Shown: in pieces, positions 7,506 to 16,901 of the stretch
How positions within the stretch are numbered: position 1 is the stretch's first letter
How the letters are laid out: every line of letters starts with the position of its first letter
Source of the DNA: JAXLXE01 sp046328115
GTDB taxonomy: Bacteria; Chloroflexota; UBA6077; JACCZL01
NCBI GenBank assembly: GCA_046328115.1
Contig: JAXLXE010000003.1
Coordinates: 558,001-622,000 of the forward strand
DNA length: 64,000 bases
Direction of reading: 5' to 3'
Translations under genes and position numbers: made by a program
The notes under the pieces: model-generated
The model's input: the letters and a program-made list of their open reading frames with translations, nothing else
What the model was told of the DNA's origin: nothing
Database searches by the model: none

Positions 7506-8990
7506 TCAGCGTTTTAGCTCGCTGGCGGCGGTGGTGCCCGCCCGCTTGCCAAACACGGCGCCGGCCATGAGGCCGGACCCGCCCGGATAGTTGTAGTAGA
7601 AGAGTCCGCCCACCAGCTCACCGGCGGCGTAAAGGCCGGGCAGTGGGTTGTTCCAGGTATCGAGCACGCGGCACTCACGGTCAATGCGGAGGCCGCCGAA
7701 CGTGAAGGTGAGGCCACAGGCCACGGCGTAGCCCTCGTATGGCGGCTCGCTGATCGGCACGGCCCAGTTGGACTTGGGCGGCTCAATGCCCACCGTTCGC
7801 TTGCCGTCCAGGACGGAGGGCTGGAACTCGCCGGGCTGGATCGCGGCGTTGAAGGCGTCTACCGTGGAGCGGAGCCCGGCAGGATCGATCACAAGCTGCT
7901 CGGCGAGATCCTCAATGGTATTGGCGCGGGCTTTCGTAGCGTCGCGGTGGCGGTACTCGTCGCGCAGGAGCGGGATGGTCTTGGAGTCAAAGATCTGGAA
8001 GGCGCGACGGCCCGGCTGCTTGAGGATCTCGCGGCCGTACTTGGCGTAGGTGTAGTTACGGTAGTGGGCGCCCTCGTCTACGAAGCGCTTGCCATCCTGG
8101 TTGACGATGATGCCCAGCGGATAGGAGTGCTTCTGGAAGAGGTCGCCCACGCGCAGGTCGCCGGTGGGGGGCGCGAGGAGATCCCAGGCGACGGCGTGGC
8201 AGGACGACCAGTTTCCGAAGGGCTGTGCGCCGATGTCCAGCGCCATCCGGATGGCGTCGCCAGTGTTGAAGCGGGTGCCGCGGACCGTGGCTAGCTCCCA
8301 GTCTGGCCCGAGGTAGCGGGTGCGCATCTCGGAGTTGGCCTGGAAGCCGCCGGCGGCCAGGATGACCGCGCCGGCCTGGATGACGCGCTTGCCGCTGGGG
8401 CCGCGCGCTTCGAGGCCGGTGACGCGCCACTGGTCGTCGATCAGCAGACGGGTGGCACCGGTGCTGTAGGCCACCTCGATGCCGGCCTTCTCCACGCTGG
8501 CGAAGAGCATGTCGGACAGGCCCTGGCCGCCGCCGTGGGCCTCGATGATGAGGTTCCCGAAGAACTTGCGGATGTTGCCCATCTGGTAGGACTGGCGGCC
8601 GGTGGCCAGCAGCCAGCGGACACCCTTCTCGCGCATCCACCGCATGGTCTCGTACGACTGGCCGGTGAGCACGTCCACCATGGTCGGGTCGGCCAGGCTC
8701 TCGGTGACCTCGTCCAGGTCATTGGCGAACTGGGAGACGGGGTAGCTGCCCACGTCTACGGCAGCTAGCTCCTCGTCCGTGTACTCGGGGAGGAGCGGGC
8801 GGAAGTCCTCAATGGAGTTGAAGGCGAAGCGCAGGAGCCCGCCGGTGAAGGCGGTGTTGCCGCCCCGCTCCTCGAGGGGCGCCTTCTCGAGCACCAGGAC
8901 GCTTGCGCCCTGCTCGCGCGCGGCCAGCGCCGCGCAAAGGCCGGCGTTGCCGGCGCCGACGACCACCACATCCCATCGCTCGTTGGCCAC
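7506..8990 (-). CDS. FAD-dependent tricarballylate dehydrogenase-like flavoprotein (TcuA/fumarate reductase family)
   Basis: The 494-residue product starts at GTG 8990, with GAGGAG seven bases upstream. The N-terminal dinucleotide fold VVVVGAGNAGLCAALAAR is followed by an acidic strand end (LVLEKAP). A G-G-N-T-A-F-T-G-G segment at about residue 43 fits the TcuA branch of the succinate dehydrogenase/fumarate reductase flavoprotein family. GKRFVDEGAHYRNYTYAKYG is the conserved active-site strand, and the C-terminal LYAAGELVGG plus NYPGGSGL close the FAD site. The family oxidises or reduces C4-C6 carboxylates or ketosteroids; the precise substrate cannot be assigned. It appears to be a single-gene unit with its own promoter region. 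Confidence 0.8.
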   Translation of the reverse strand: MANERWDVVVVGAGNAGLCAALAAREQGASVLVLEKAPLEERGGNTAFTGGLLRFAFNSIEDFRPLLPEYTDEELAAVDVGSYPVSQFANDLDEVTESLADPTMVDVLTGQSYETMRWMREKGVRWLLATGRQSYQMGNIRKFFGNLIIEAHGGGQGLSDMLFASVEKAGIEVAYSTGATRLLIDDQWRVTGLEARGPSGKRVIQAGAVILAAGGFQANSEMRTRYLGPDWELATVRGTRFNTGDAIRMALDIGAQPFGNWSSCHAVAWDLLAPPTGDLRVGDLFQKHSYPLGIIVNQDGKRFVDEGAHYRNYTYAKYGREILKQPGRRAFQIFDSKTIPLLRDEYRHRDATKARANTIEDLAEQLVIDPAGLRSTVDAFNAAIQPGEFQPSVLDGKRTVGIEPPKSNWAVPISEPPYEGYAVACGLTFTFGGLRIDRECRVLDTWNNPLPGLYAAGELVGGLFYYNYPGGSGLMAGAVFGKRAGTTAASELKR

Positions 8991-9201
8991 AGATCACTCC
9001 TCGACACCGCCACAGCCGCGGGCGCTGACAGGATACTCTGCCAGGCGCAACGGCCGCGCCGGTGGGTGGAGAGATCTCAGCGCTGTGCTCACGCGACGTC
9101 GAGACTGTGTACGCAGCGTGTCGTGCTGGAGGTTGCGACAGGGCGCACCCGCGGGACTCTGGACGGCGTGGCGCAGACGTGTGTTGTTTGTGTGTGCCGG
9201 T

Positions 9202-9237
9202 GGCGTGACAAAAGTGCCAAAAGGCCAAAACCCGGGG
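9202..9237. repeat. Degenerate direct repeat, copy 1
   Basis: This begins GGCGTGACAAAAGTGCCAAA. It matches copy 2 at about 30 of 36 positions, and weaker similarity continues for roughly 30 bases to the left. Confidence 0.5.
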
Positions 9238-9618
9238 ATGAAGAGGACACGAGAGACGAAAGCGACGCAACGGACCGAGGGGCGGTGCCTTGCTGTTCGC
9301 ACTAATGCGTTCTAGCGTGGCGATAACCTGCGGCCGCAGTGGTGACGCATGCGTTTTTGGTGACAATAATCCGGTTGGGGCGGTGGAGCAGGTGGGGGGA
9401 TGGCCTGAGCGCGGCGAGCGCGGTCGACGTGGGGACGGCGCCGCTACTCTCTCCTATGCCGCGGAGGCGGGTGCGCGGTACGCCAGCACGTCGACGCGGA
9501 ACAACGCCAGTGGACCACGAGGGGGAACGGACAAGGCCGAGCCGCGCGGGAAGGCGGTGGTGGACGTGGCGACATCGTGGCGTTGCCGAGCAAACGCGTG
9601 TCGAATATGAATGCCCCT

Positions 9619-9656
9619 GGCGTGACAACAGTGACAAGACGCCAGAACCGCGGGGG
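9619..9656. repeat. Degenerate direct repeat, copy 2
   Basis: This begins GGCGTGACAACAGTGACAAG. It lies 417 bp after copy 1 in the same orientation. Confidence 0.5.
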
Positions 9657-9785
9657 TGGCAGCGGCGGTTCAGCATCGGGCGGATGGACGAAATGGACTT
9701 CAGGGAGGAGCTGGACCGCGGCGCTCCGGGGCGCTGCGGGGGTGGCCACTCGCCCACGGCGAGTCGGTGTAGGCGTCACTGGGTC

Positions 9786-9814
9786 TTGACAAGCCCCAAC
9801 GGTCAAGCTAGCAT
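9786..9814 (+). promoter_or_regulatory. Sigma-70-type promoter of the RHS gene
   Basis: A perfect -35 TTGACA (9786-9791), a 17-base spacer and a -10 TAGCAT (9809-9814) precede the RHS start by 58 bases. This is the best consensus promoter noticed in the window. A GCCGG/CCGGC hairpin (9839-9853) and a GAAGGGGGG ribosome site follow in the leader. Confidence 0.7.
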
Positions 9815-9872
9815 GCCGTTCTGTCACGTGCGGTAGGAGGCCGGCGCGGCCGGCAGAAGGGGGGCGAGGGCC

Positions 9873-12800
9873 ATGGGGGGAACAGCCGGAGTTCGTCGGG
9901 CGGCCAGGCGGCTGATGGTCGCCGTGGCGGTGCTGTTGGCGGTGCACGGTGGACTGCTGCCGATGCGCGCGGACCCACCACCGATCCGCGCCGAACAACT
10001 GGACGGCGTGTGGTTCTGGAGCGGAACCGTCACGTCGGTGGCTTCGACGATCCCGGACGTGGACGTGCCGGCCGGCACCCTCGGTTATGACCTCGACTTC
10101 GTTGGCGGCGGCTCGGCGCCAGATCCACTATTCCACTACGGCGCGAACATCGGTTGCGTCAAGGCTGGCGGATCCGTCGAGATCATCCAGGGCTACGACA
10201 ATCGGCGCACGTTTGTGGAGAGCTGGTCGCAGTCCTCCACGCTTGACAGCACCTGCCTGAAGATCCGCATCGGGCACGTGGTCGACGGGGGACCGCCCGG
10301 GGCGACCGGGCAGATGAAGGTGCGGTTCTCATTCTGGAGGCCGGATCCGCCGGGTGGTCTCTACCCCAACCGGGTGTCAATTCGGTTCGGCGGCCCGGTT
10401 GTTGAGGTGGATGTGCCTCCGCTGTACACAATCGCGACGCCCGCCGTGGTGGTGGACACCGGCGACGGGGACGGGACATGGTTCGCCTTTTCCTGCATTG
10501 CCCCGACCAACAGTTCAATTGGCAATGTTCCGGGGCCGGCGCTCGTGCCGGGCCAGGGATGGGCCATTCAGGTGTCCATCCCAAGTGGGTGCCAGCGCCT
10601 ACGGATGTCCGGCGCTTCAACGGGCGTCTCCAACCCATTCGCACGGTCGGACAAGATCGTGACCTGGATGTCGCTCAGCGGACCGGGCCAGCCGTTGCTG
10701 GGACCGACGCCACCGTCCCTGTTGGACGAGCAATGGGAGATCGGCACGGACCTGCTGGACCCCAACGCTGCGACCGGTGCCACCTCGGATCCGGTGCACA
10801 CGTTCACGGGTGCCCTGGTGCACCGTCAGGTGGATCTCGCCATACCTGGCCAGGGGCCATCGCCGGCGCTGGTGCGGTCGTACGCCAGCATCGACAGCCG
10901 GGTCGGGCCGCTCGGTCCGGGCTGGACCCACAACTATGCGATTCGGCTGACGCGTGATCCCGCCGATGGCAAGACGGTGCTGGTGGGCCCGCGAGGGCGC
11001 AGCGACAAGTACGCCCCGCCGGGTGGCGTTTCGATGGCCGTGGGGACGTACACGCCGCCGCCCCACGTGCAGACCACCCTGACGCGCACGCTGGACTACG
11101 CGTATCGGGCGCAGCACAAGGATGGCAGCGCGTGGCTGTTCGACGGCACCGGCCGCCTGACCTCGATGCTCGATCGCTACGGCAATCGATCCGACCTGAC
11201 CTACAACGGAAGCGGCCAGCTCGCCACCGTGTCGGACCCGGCTGGCCGTGGTGCGCTCACCTTCACCTACTACACCGCCGGGGGCCCGGCGCAGGGACGT
11301 CTGTGGAAGGTTACGGATTGGTCCAATCGGGTGGTTGAGTACGGCTACGATGGCAGCGGGCGCCTGTCGACCGTGAAGGACCGCGAGGGCAAGGTCACGA
11401 CCCACACGTATGACGGTACCAGCCATCGCCTGGTGAGCATCATCGACGCCAACGGGCACGTCGCGGTCACGAATGTGTACGACGCCCAGGGGCGTGTCAG
11501 GGAGCAGTGGGACGCGTTGGCGGGGTCGTCCCCCAGCGCCGATCAGAAGACCCAGATCACCTATGACGACGATGACGGCTCGAGCCTGGTTGGGGCGACG
11601 ACGATCAAGCTGCCGCTCGCGTCGTTCGATCCGGCCAACCCCGGTTGGCGTCCGGTGGAGGTCCACCGCTACGACGCCCAGGGCCGGATCACCTCAAAGA
11701 CGACCAAGCCGACCAGTGATACCAGCGAGCACGCAACCCAGACCTACTCGTGGGACGGCAACCGTAACCTGACCTCGTTCACCAGCGGTCGGGGGACCAC
11801 CACCACCTACTGCTACGACATGGCCACCTCGGGTGTGACCATTCCCGGTGCGCGGGGCAACCTCACACGGGTGATCGTGCCGCCGCCCACTGGCTCCACG
11901 CCGTTGGTCACTCTGTACGAGTACGACGCCAAAAACAACGTGACGCGCATGGTGCCGCCGCGTGGAGTGAACGCCCCGCCCGGGACAACCTGCGCCGCGG
12001 ATCTGACCGCGGCCGTCGACAACGTGTACGCGACCAGCTACGCCTACGCCGCGTCCGGCGCGTTGCTCACCAGCGTGACGCGCCGCTATCTCGAAGGCGG
12101 CGCCGAGCGCCAGCTCATCACGACCATCGAGTACGACCCCAGCCTACCCGGGCAGCCGCTCATCGTGCGCGCGTCGAGGTTTGGCGGTTGTCCGGTCGCG
12201 AACCCATGCCTCACCGGCGTCCGGACCACGCTTGACTACTATCGGACGTCGGTTGCTGGGGAGGGGAGCCGAGCCGGCCTGGTCAAGAGCGTGACGAACG
12301 CGCTCGGGCAGACCAGCGCGTTCGACTACGACGCGGTGGGGCGGCTCGTGAAACGGACGGATCCGCTGGGCGGTGCCTGGGAGAGCACGTTTGACCAGGA
12401 AGACCGCGTGCTCACCACGCTGACGCCGAGCGTCAGCGGCCAGGGTCGGCTCACCACCACCTATCGGTACGACGCGGTGGGCAACCTGCTGTCGGTCAAG
12501 GACGCCCGCGGCCAGTTCACCACGTATGCGTACGACGCGCGCGACTCGCTGAGTGAGATCAAAGAGAGTCCAGACCCGTGGACCGTGGAGGCCTCGCCGC
12601 CGGCGTCCACCATCACCACCACGTACAGCTACGATCGGCTGGCCAACCTCCAGCGCGTGACGCGGGCCAAGAACACGCCGGACGAGCGCGTCACCACGTA
12701 CGGGTACGACGGCCTCAATCGGCCGCGTATTGAGATCCAGGACGACACGCCCGGCGGCCTCAAGCTCCCGACCACGTGGCACTACGACAAGAACAACGCG

Positions 12801-14936
12801 CTGGACTCCTACAAGGACGCCAAGCTCCAGACCACTACCGTCACGCGCGACATCCTGAATCGGGTCACCCAGGTGGCGTATCCCGGCGTGACGGCGATCA
12901 GCTACCAGTACGACCGCGATGGACGGCGGACGACGATGGTGGACGGGACTGGCCAGGCCGACTACGCGTACGACGCGCTGGGTCGACTGACCTCGGTCAG
13001 CAAGGGCGGCCAGAGCGTGGCGTACGCGTACGACTACGACAGCAACGTCAAGAGCGTCAGCTACCCGCTGCTGAGCGGGGAGGCGGCGCGGGTGGTGACC
13101 TACAGCTACGACACCGCGCGGCGGCTGACCGGCAGCGGCGACTGGGCCGGGCGGGCCACCAGCTACAGCTACGCGGCGGACGGGCTGCTGGCCACGGCGA
13201 CGCTGCCGAACGGGACCCAGACACGCTACGCGTACGACGCGGCGCGGCGGCTGACGGAGGTGTGCCACGTCCAGCCGGGCGCGGGTGCGTGTCCGAACCC
13301 CAGCGTGATCGGGCGGCACCAGTACACGCTGGACCAGGTGGGCAATCGCGTTGGCCTGACCGAGCTGCTGGCGCCGGTCAACACGTTCCCGCCGAACCCC
13401 GTCCAGCCCAGCGGCGAGCCCGCGGCCAGGCCCAGCGGACGGGGCGGCACGGTCAATGCCGGGCCCACGCCCGTGCCGGTGCCCGGCCACCACGCTGCCG
13501 TAGCACCGTCAGGCGCGCCGCAGGGGATGCCGGCGGCGCGGCCGGACCCACCGATCGATACGCTGGTCACGTACAGCTACCAGCACGATCGGCTGAATCG
13601 GCTGACCACGGTGCTGCGGGGTCAGCAGAACCCCAGCGTGACCAACGTGTACGCGTACGATCGGGTGGGCAACCGGATTGGCGCGAGCGGCGGCGGGGAG
13701 GCGTATGGCTACGGCTACGACCGGGCGGATCGATTGGTCGCGATCAACGGGTTTGTGCGGACGGCGGACGAGAACGGCAACCAGCTCACTACCCATGGTG
13801 GCACGTACGCGTACGACGGCGCCAATCGGCTGATCAGCGCCACGGTGGGTGGGGCGACCACCAGCTACGTGTACGACGGCGACGGCAAGCGGGTCTCGCA
13901 GACGACGGGTGGGGTCACCACCAGTTATCGGTATGACGAGAACCGCGGGCTGCCGGTGCTGCTGGACGACGGGACGCGGCGGTACGTGTGGGGCGCGCAC
14001 GGGCTGGCGTACGCGGTGGAGAAGACGACGAATCCGAACCCGTTCGTGGACGTGTATCACGCGGACGGGGTGGGCACGGTCCGCGCGCTGACGGATGGGA
14101 CCACGACGGCGCCGGCGCCGGCGAAGGTGACCCAGCGGACGGACACGAACCCGTTTGGGGTGGTGACCGGGAACGCCGGGAGCAAGACGCAGCCGTTCGG
14201 GTTCACGGGCGAGCAACGCGACGCCAACGGCCTCATCAATCTACGTGCCCGGGTGTACGACCCGAGCGTCGGCCGGTTCCTGCAGCGGGACCCGTTCGGC
14301 GGGATGATCGCGAGCCCGCTGAGCCTGAACCGCTTCAGCTACGTGGCGAACAACCCGCTGAAGCTGGTGGACCCGAGCGGACTCACGCCGTCGAAGGTGA
14401 TCCAGGACAACACGACATCTACGGGTGACAAGTGCCTAAGCTACCACAACCCGCTGCACGGCGAGATCACCGGCGGATCGACGGTCAATGTGCTGGAGTG
14501 CACCGATCTCGGCACGATCACCACCGCGGACGTGCAGGTGTGCACGGGTGTCGGACTGGGCGGCCCCGCCACGTGTCTCACGGTAACGATCGAGGTTCCA
14601 CACGCTGCTGCGGCCAACCCTGGCGGCGGTGGCGCATCGCAGAAGTACCAAAATCATCACATCGCAACGGACAAGCACCATACATTATTTACCCCGATCC
14701 TAGAGGCACTTTTCTGGCTGGCAGGCATGAGCCTCAAGGACCCGGCCAATCAAGTGAAATTACCATCTCCTCCTCATATAGGACCGCACAGTTTCAACTA
14801 CAATGCTGAGGTGCTTAGGGACGTGTTTCTTGCAGTCGTGGGTAAGTCGCAACAGGCCGCGCGTCAAGGCCTGCTGGCGACGCTCGACATGTGGCGCGCG
14901 AAGCTTATCGCCAACCCGAGCCTGGTGAAAAAGTAG
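9873..14936 (+). CDS. RHS/YD-repeat polymorphic toxin with AHH-type nuclease tip
   Basis: The product has 1687 residues. A signal peptide spans about residues 1-33 (LMVAVAVLLAVHGG). Residues 35-300 form a unique N-terminal region, then an RHS entry segment (TFTGALVHRQVDLAIPGQGP). Many YD repeats follow (Y-x-Y-D-x-x-G-R-L-x-x-V) to about residue 1440, interrupted at 1170-1229 by a Pro/Gly-rich insert. The RHS core (NLRARVYDPSVGRFLQRDP to VDPSGL) ends at about residue 1506. The variable tip 1507-1687 contains NHHIATDKHH, then LKDPANQVKLP and PHIGPHSFNYNAEV, matching the AHH class of HNH/endonuclease VII toxins. The shell normally encapsulates and releases such a tip. The tip is visibly less GC-rich than the shell, as expected of an exchanged module. 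Immunity-like genes follow directly. Confidence 0.85.
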   Translation: MGGTAGVRRAARRLMVAVAVLLAVHGGLLPMRADPPPIRAEQLDGVWFWSGTVTSVASTIPDVDVPAGTLGYDLDFVGGGSAPDPLFHYGANIGCVKAGGSVEIIQGYDNRRTFVESWSQSSTLDSTCLKIRIGHVVDGGPPGATGQMKVRFSFWRPDPPGGLYPNRVSIRFGGPVVEVDVPPLYTIATPAVVVDTGDGDGTWFAFSCIAPTNSSIGNVPGPALVPGQGWAIQVSIPSGCQRLRMSGASTGVSNPFARSDKIVTWMSLSGPGQPLLGPTPPSLLDEQWEIGTDLLDPNAATGATSDPVHTFTGALVHRQVDLAIPGQGPSPALVRSYASIDSRVGPLGPGWTHNYAIRLTRDPADGKTVLVGPRGRSDKYAPPGGVSMAVGTYTPPPHVQTTLTRTLDYAYRAQHKDGSAWLFDGTGRLTSMLDRYGNRSDLTYNGSGQLATVSDPAGRGALTFTYYTAGGPAQGRLWKVTDWSNRVVEYGYDGSGRLSTVKDREGKVTTHTYDGTSHRLVSIIDANGHVAVTNVYDAQGRVREQWDALAGSSPSADQKTQITYDDDDGSSLVGATTIKLPLASFDPANPGWRPVEVHRYDAQGRITSKTTKPTSDTSEHATQTYSWDGNRNLTSFTSGRGTTTTYCYDMATSGVTIPGARGNLTRVIVPPPTGSTPLVTLYEYDAKNNVTRMVPPRGVNAPPGTTCAADLTAAVDNVYATSYAYAASGALLTSVTRRYLEGGAERQLITTIEYDPSLPGQPLIVRASRFGGCPVANPCLTGVRTTLDYYRTSVAGEGSRAGLVKSVTNALGQTSAFDYDAVGRLVKRTDPLGGAWESTFDQEDRVLTTLTPSVSGQGRLTTTYRYDAVGNLLSVKDARGQFTTYAYDARDSLSEIKESPDPWTVEASPPASTITTTYSYDRLANLQRVTRAKNTPDERVTTYGYDGLNRPRIEIQDDTPGGLKLPTTWHYDKNNALDSYKDAKLQTTTVTRDILNRVTQVAYPGVTAISYQYDRDGRRTTMVDGTGQADYAYDALGRLTSVSKGGQSVAYAYDYDSNVKSVSYPLLSGEAARVVTYSYDTARRLTGSGDWAGRATSYSYAADGLLATATLPNGTQTRYAYDAARRLTEVCHVQPGAGACPNPSVIGRHQYTLDQVGNRVGLTELLAPVNTFPPNPVQPSGEPAARPSGRGGTVNAGPTPVPVPGHHAAVAPSGAPQGMPAARPDPPIDTLVTYSYQHDRLNRLTTVLRGQQNPSVTNVYAYDRVGNRIGASGGGEAYGYGYDRADRLVAINGFVRTADENGNQLTTHGGTYAYDGANRLISATVGGATTSYVYDGDGKRVSQTTGGVTTSYRYDENRGLPVLLDDGTRRYVWGAHGLAYAVEKTTNPNPFVDVYHADGVGTVRALTDGTTTAPAPAKVTQRTDTNPFGVVTGNAGSKTQPFGFTGEQRDANGLINLRARVYDPSVGRFLQRDPFGGMIASPLSLNRFSYVANNPLKLVDPSGLTPSKVIQDNTTSTGDKCLSYHNPLHGEITGGSTVNVLECTDLGTITTADVQVCTGVGLGGPATCLTVTIEVPHAAAANPGGGGASQKYQNHHIATDKHHTLFTPILEALFWLAGMSLKDPANQVKLPSPPHIGPHSFNYNAEVLRDVFLAVVGKSQQAARQGLLATLDMWRAKLIANPSLVKK

Positions 14937-14948
14937 AAGTCGGTTGAC

Positions 14949-15548
14949 ATGACACGATCAGCGCGAGATCAGTCATCACGGTGGTACATCCTCGGACCGG
15001 GTAGCATTCCGAGGTCGGACACGTTCCGAGCGAGCACGATCATGGACGAAGCAACAACCGCTGCGTACGTGGCCGCCGTTGAAGGTCAGTACATCGCTGA
15101 TTGGAAGACTGATTTTGTCTTGCGGCCCGACTCCGCGAAGCATGACGGGGCTCCCGGCCCAGTACTCGTTTCCGGATGGGTGGCTCCTATAGTGAACCAC
15201 GAGATACGGGATGCACTCTTGACGGCCGGCATCGGAGATGTCCAGTTCCTTCCTGTCCGCGTCCAGCATATGGATGGTGCGGAGATCCCCGGCTTCTCTG
15301 TCTTGAACGTGACGGCCGTGCTCTATCCGGACGGAGATGCTGATGTTGCGCTACCAGATCTTCGCGGCGACCGAGTCGACCCGAACTGGACAGCCACGGA
15401 GCGACTGCCCAAAGAGCGGCTGGAGAGTCACGATGCGCTGAGACGATGCCGACGCGATCCGTTTGTTTACGTTTCGTCCCGATTCCGGGAGGTGGTGGCG
15501 CCCTTGATCGCGCGGCAGTTTCTCTTTGTTCCGGTCCAGGTTGTGTAA
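14949..15548 (+). CDS. Imm11/DUF1629-like immunity protein
   Basis: The 199-residue cytoplasmic protein starts 12 bases after the toxin stop, so it is almost certainly co-transcribed. Residues 35-160 show the DUF1629 layout: D-x-V-L-R-P-D-S, then VLVSGWVAPIV, then VQFLPVRVQHMDG and FSVLNVTAVLYP. This family (Imm11, MXAN_0049-like) is known as an immunity family next to nuclease toxins. The C-terminus ends FVPVQVV. The likely job is to bind and block the AHH nuclease tip. A second, frame-disrupted paralogue lies 700 bp downstream. The family match is from memory of its pattern and needs a profile search. Confidence 0.7.
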   Translation: MTRSARDQSSRWYILGPGSIPRSDTFRASTIMDEATTAAYVAAVEGQYIADWKTDFVLRPDSAKHDGAPGPVLVSGWVAPIVNHEIRDALLTAGIGDVQFLPVRVQHMDGAEIPGFSVLNVTAVLYPDGDADVALPDLRGDRVDPNWTATERLPKERLESHDALRRCRRDPFVYVSSRFREVVAPLIARQFLFVPVQVV

Positions 15549-15578
15549 GTGGCAGGGCACGGAACGAACGGCTCGCCA

Positions 15579-15599
15579 ACGGGAGTGTGTCGCTCCCGT
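15579..15599 (+). terminator. Short hairpin after the immunity gene
   Basis: A 7-bp perfect stem (ACGGGAG/CTCCCGT) with a 7-base loop lies 30 bases beyond the Imm11-like stop. It has no T-run and is weak. Confidence 0.3.
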
Positions 15600-15626
15600 C
15601 AAGATGGCCCGCAGGCTCTGCCAGAT

Positions 15627-16057
15627 ATGACTCCACCGGTAACCGAGGATCTAGTCGTACAGTTCGCGGCCGCTGTGAAGACATCCGCGACACATCGGTT
15701 CTTCGGCCGGCCAAGACTAGCAAACAGGGCGTTCGACCGAAGTGCTGAAAGCGTCAACGAGTCGCGAGGCCGGGGCCCGACGCGCTGATTGCGCTTCTGA
15801 CGTTACTTGCGCGTGCGGAGCCGGAAGTGCTTCTTGGAGCAGAGGCTCGCGCATTGCAGTTTGTACCGGGGGCGACAAAGCCGGTCCAGAAGGAGCTCGC
15901 GTCGGGGCCACGCTCGTCGTTGCGCTTCGGGGCAGAGATAACGCTTGCGGAGTGCGAGAACGGCCGTCTCAGGACAGTCGAGCATCAGCCGGTTGCTAGA
16001 AGCAACAATCACGGGGCGGGGGAGTCATGTCGCGCGCCCAGCACCAGCGCGGATTGA
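15627..16057 (+). pseudogene. Frameshifted DUF2019-like immunity/HEAT-type protein
   Basis: The ATG at 15627 opens a frame reading TEDLVVQFAAAVKTSATHRF and then NRAFDRSAESVNESRGRGP, stopping at TGA near 15786. A one-base shift within the run at about 15766-15772 continues as DALIALLTLLARAEPEVLLG and ALQFVPGATKPVQKELASG to the TGA at 16057. Spliced together, it reads like a DUF2019 protein: short helical repeats with L-x-x-Q-F at the start and L-L-x-L-L mid-way, of the type often found beside polymorphic toxins. The shift lies in a GGGGCCC run, so either decay or a base-call error could explain it. A 58-codon open frame at 16027-16203 overlaps the end but has no recognisable content. Confidence 0.5.
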
Positions 16058-16220
16058 GCAGGTGTTCTGATCAGGAGCCGGCTATTCCGCGTTCCGTCTG
16101 GCTTCCAGCGGCAAGTCTGCCGGTTGTGGTTACTCGATTGCCCGGGTGGCTCAGGCGCGACGCGGATGTCAGGACCCTCGTGGCCGTTCGGCGTGAGCGG
16201 TGAGGGTGGCGGGGGTGTGC

Positions 16221-16901
16221 ATGCCGGCTAAGCGAAAGTCGGCCGTGTGGCGGCCGCGCTGGTATCTGCTTGCGCGGCACGATCCCCAGATCCGACCGGT
16301 ACCGAGCGGAGCTGTCCGTCGCGCCGGAGGTAGTGGAGATCTATGCGGTTCCGCGGGAGGAGCGGGAGGTCATTGACTGGGCGCCCAGGTTCGTGGTGCG
16401 GCCGGAATCGTCGAAGTACGATGGCGAGCCTTCGACGGTGCTCGTCTCTGGGTGGGTGGCGCCTATCGTTCACTGTCGGCGTGGGAGGCACTCGAGGGCG
16501 CGGGGGTCCGCGACGTGCAGTTCTTGCCGGCCCGTGTAGAGCACATGGACGGGACGGCGATTCCCGACTATTTCATCCTGAACATCACGGTCTGCGTGAA
16601 CCCCATCAGGGATCCCGACCCAATGCCCCGGACGCTCGAGCGGATCGGCGAACGGTCGACCTGGGCGGACCGTGTGATCTTGCCGTGGAACTTGCTGGAG
16701 GCGCACGACGCGCTACGGAGTCGACCGTGGGAGCCGACAGTCTACGAATCCCAGCGGTTCAAGGACGCGCTCAGGCCGGTCCTGCTGCGCGAGTTCGGGT
16801 TCATCCCCGTCGCGGTGGCCTGGAAGCAGCGTCTCGTCGCGTCCGTGCGATCGGGTGGCATCCGTGAAGCAAGACCGCAATCAACGCTCTCTGTTGGATG
16901 A
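16221..16901 (+). pseudogene. Second Imm11/DUF1629-like copy with two frame disruptions
   Basis: The ATG at 16221 gives MPAKRKSAVWRPRWYLL in one frame. The match to the first copy continues in a second frame (RGTIPRSDRYRAE to VLVSGWVAPIVH) from 16273 to about 16473. It returns to the first frame at 16476 (SAWEALEGAGVRDVQFLPARV to the end). All three segments align to the intact gene at 14949, so two compensating shifts, near 16272 and 16474, break one ancestral gene. The C-terminus is about 25 residues longer than the intact paralogue. Its stop overlaps the next ATG (ATGA), preserving an ancestral operon layout. Confidence 0.7.

Larger units (their letters stand above)
8991..9872. other. 880-bp gene-poor spacer with a degenerate direct repeat
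   Basis: No reading frame here looks like a real gene: all are short, overlap each other and lack ribosome sites. It contains the leader of the TcuA-like gene (left edge), two copies of a degenerate repeat (9202-9237 and 9619-9656) and the promoter of the RHS gene (9786-9814). The minus strand of both repeat copies can encode a related peptide, P-x-F-W-x-x-x-T-x-V-T-P-x-A with T-R-L four residues later. This suggests a decayed duplicated gene or element. Confidence 0.5.

Noticed and set aside
10617..13493. Long minus-strand frames of 349 and 449 codons opposite the RHS gene
   Set aside because: They mirror the YD repeats (V-R-V and D-R-type antisense) and have no motif of their own.
16027..16203. 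58-codon open frame between the DUF2019-like and second Imm11 copies
   Set aside because: No ribosome site, no recognisable content, overlaps the end of the DUF2019-like frame.
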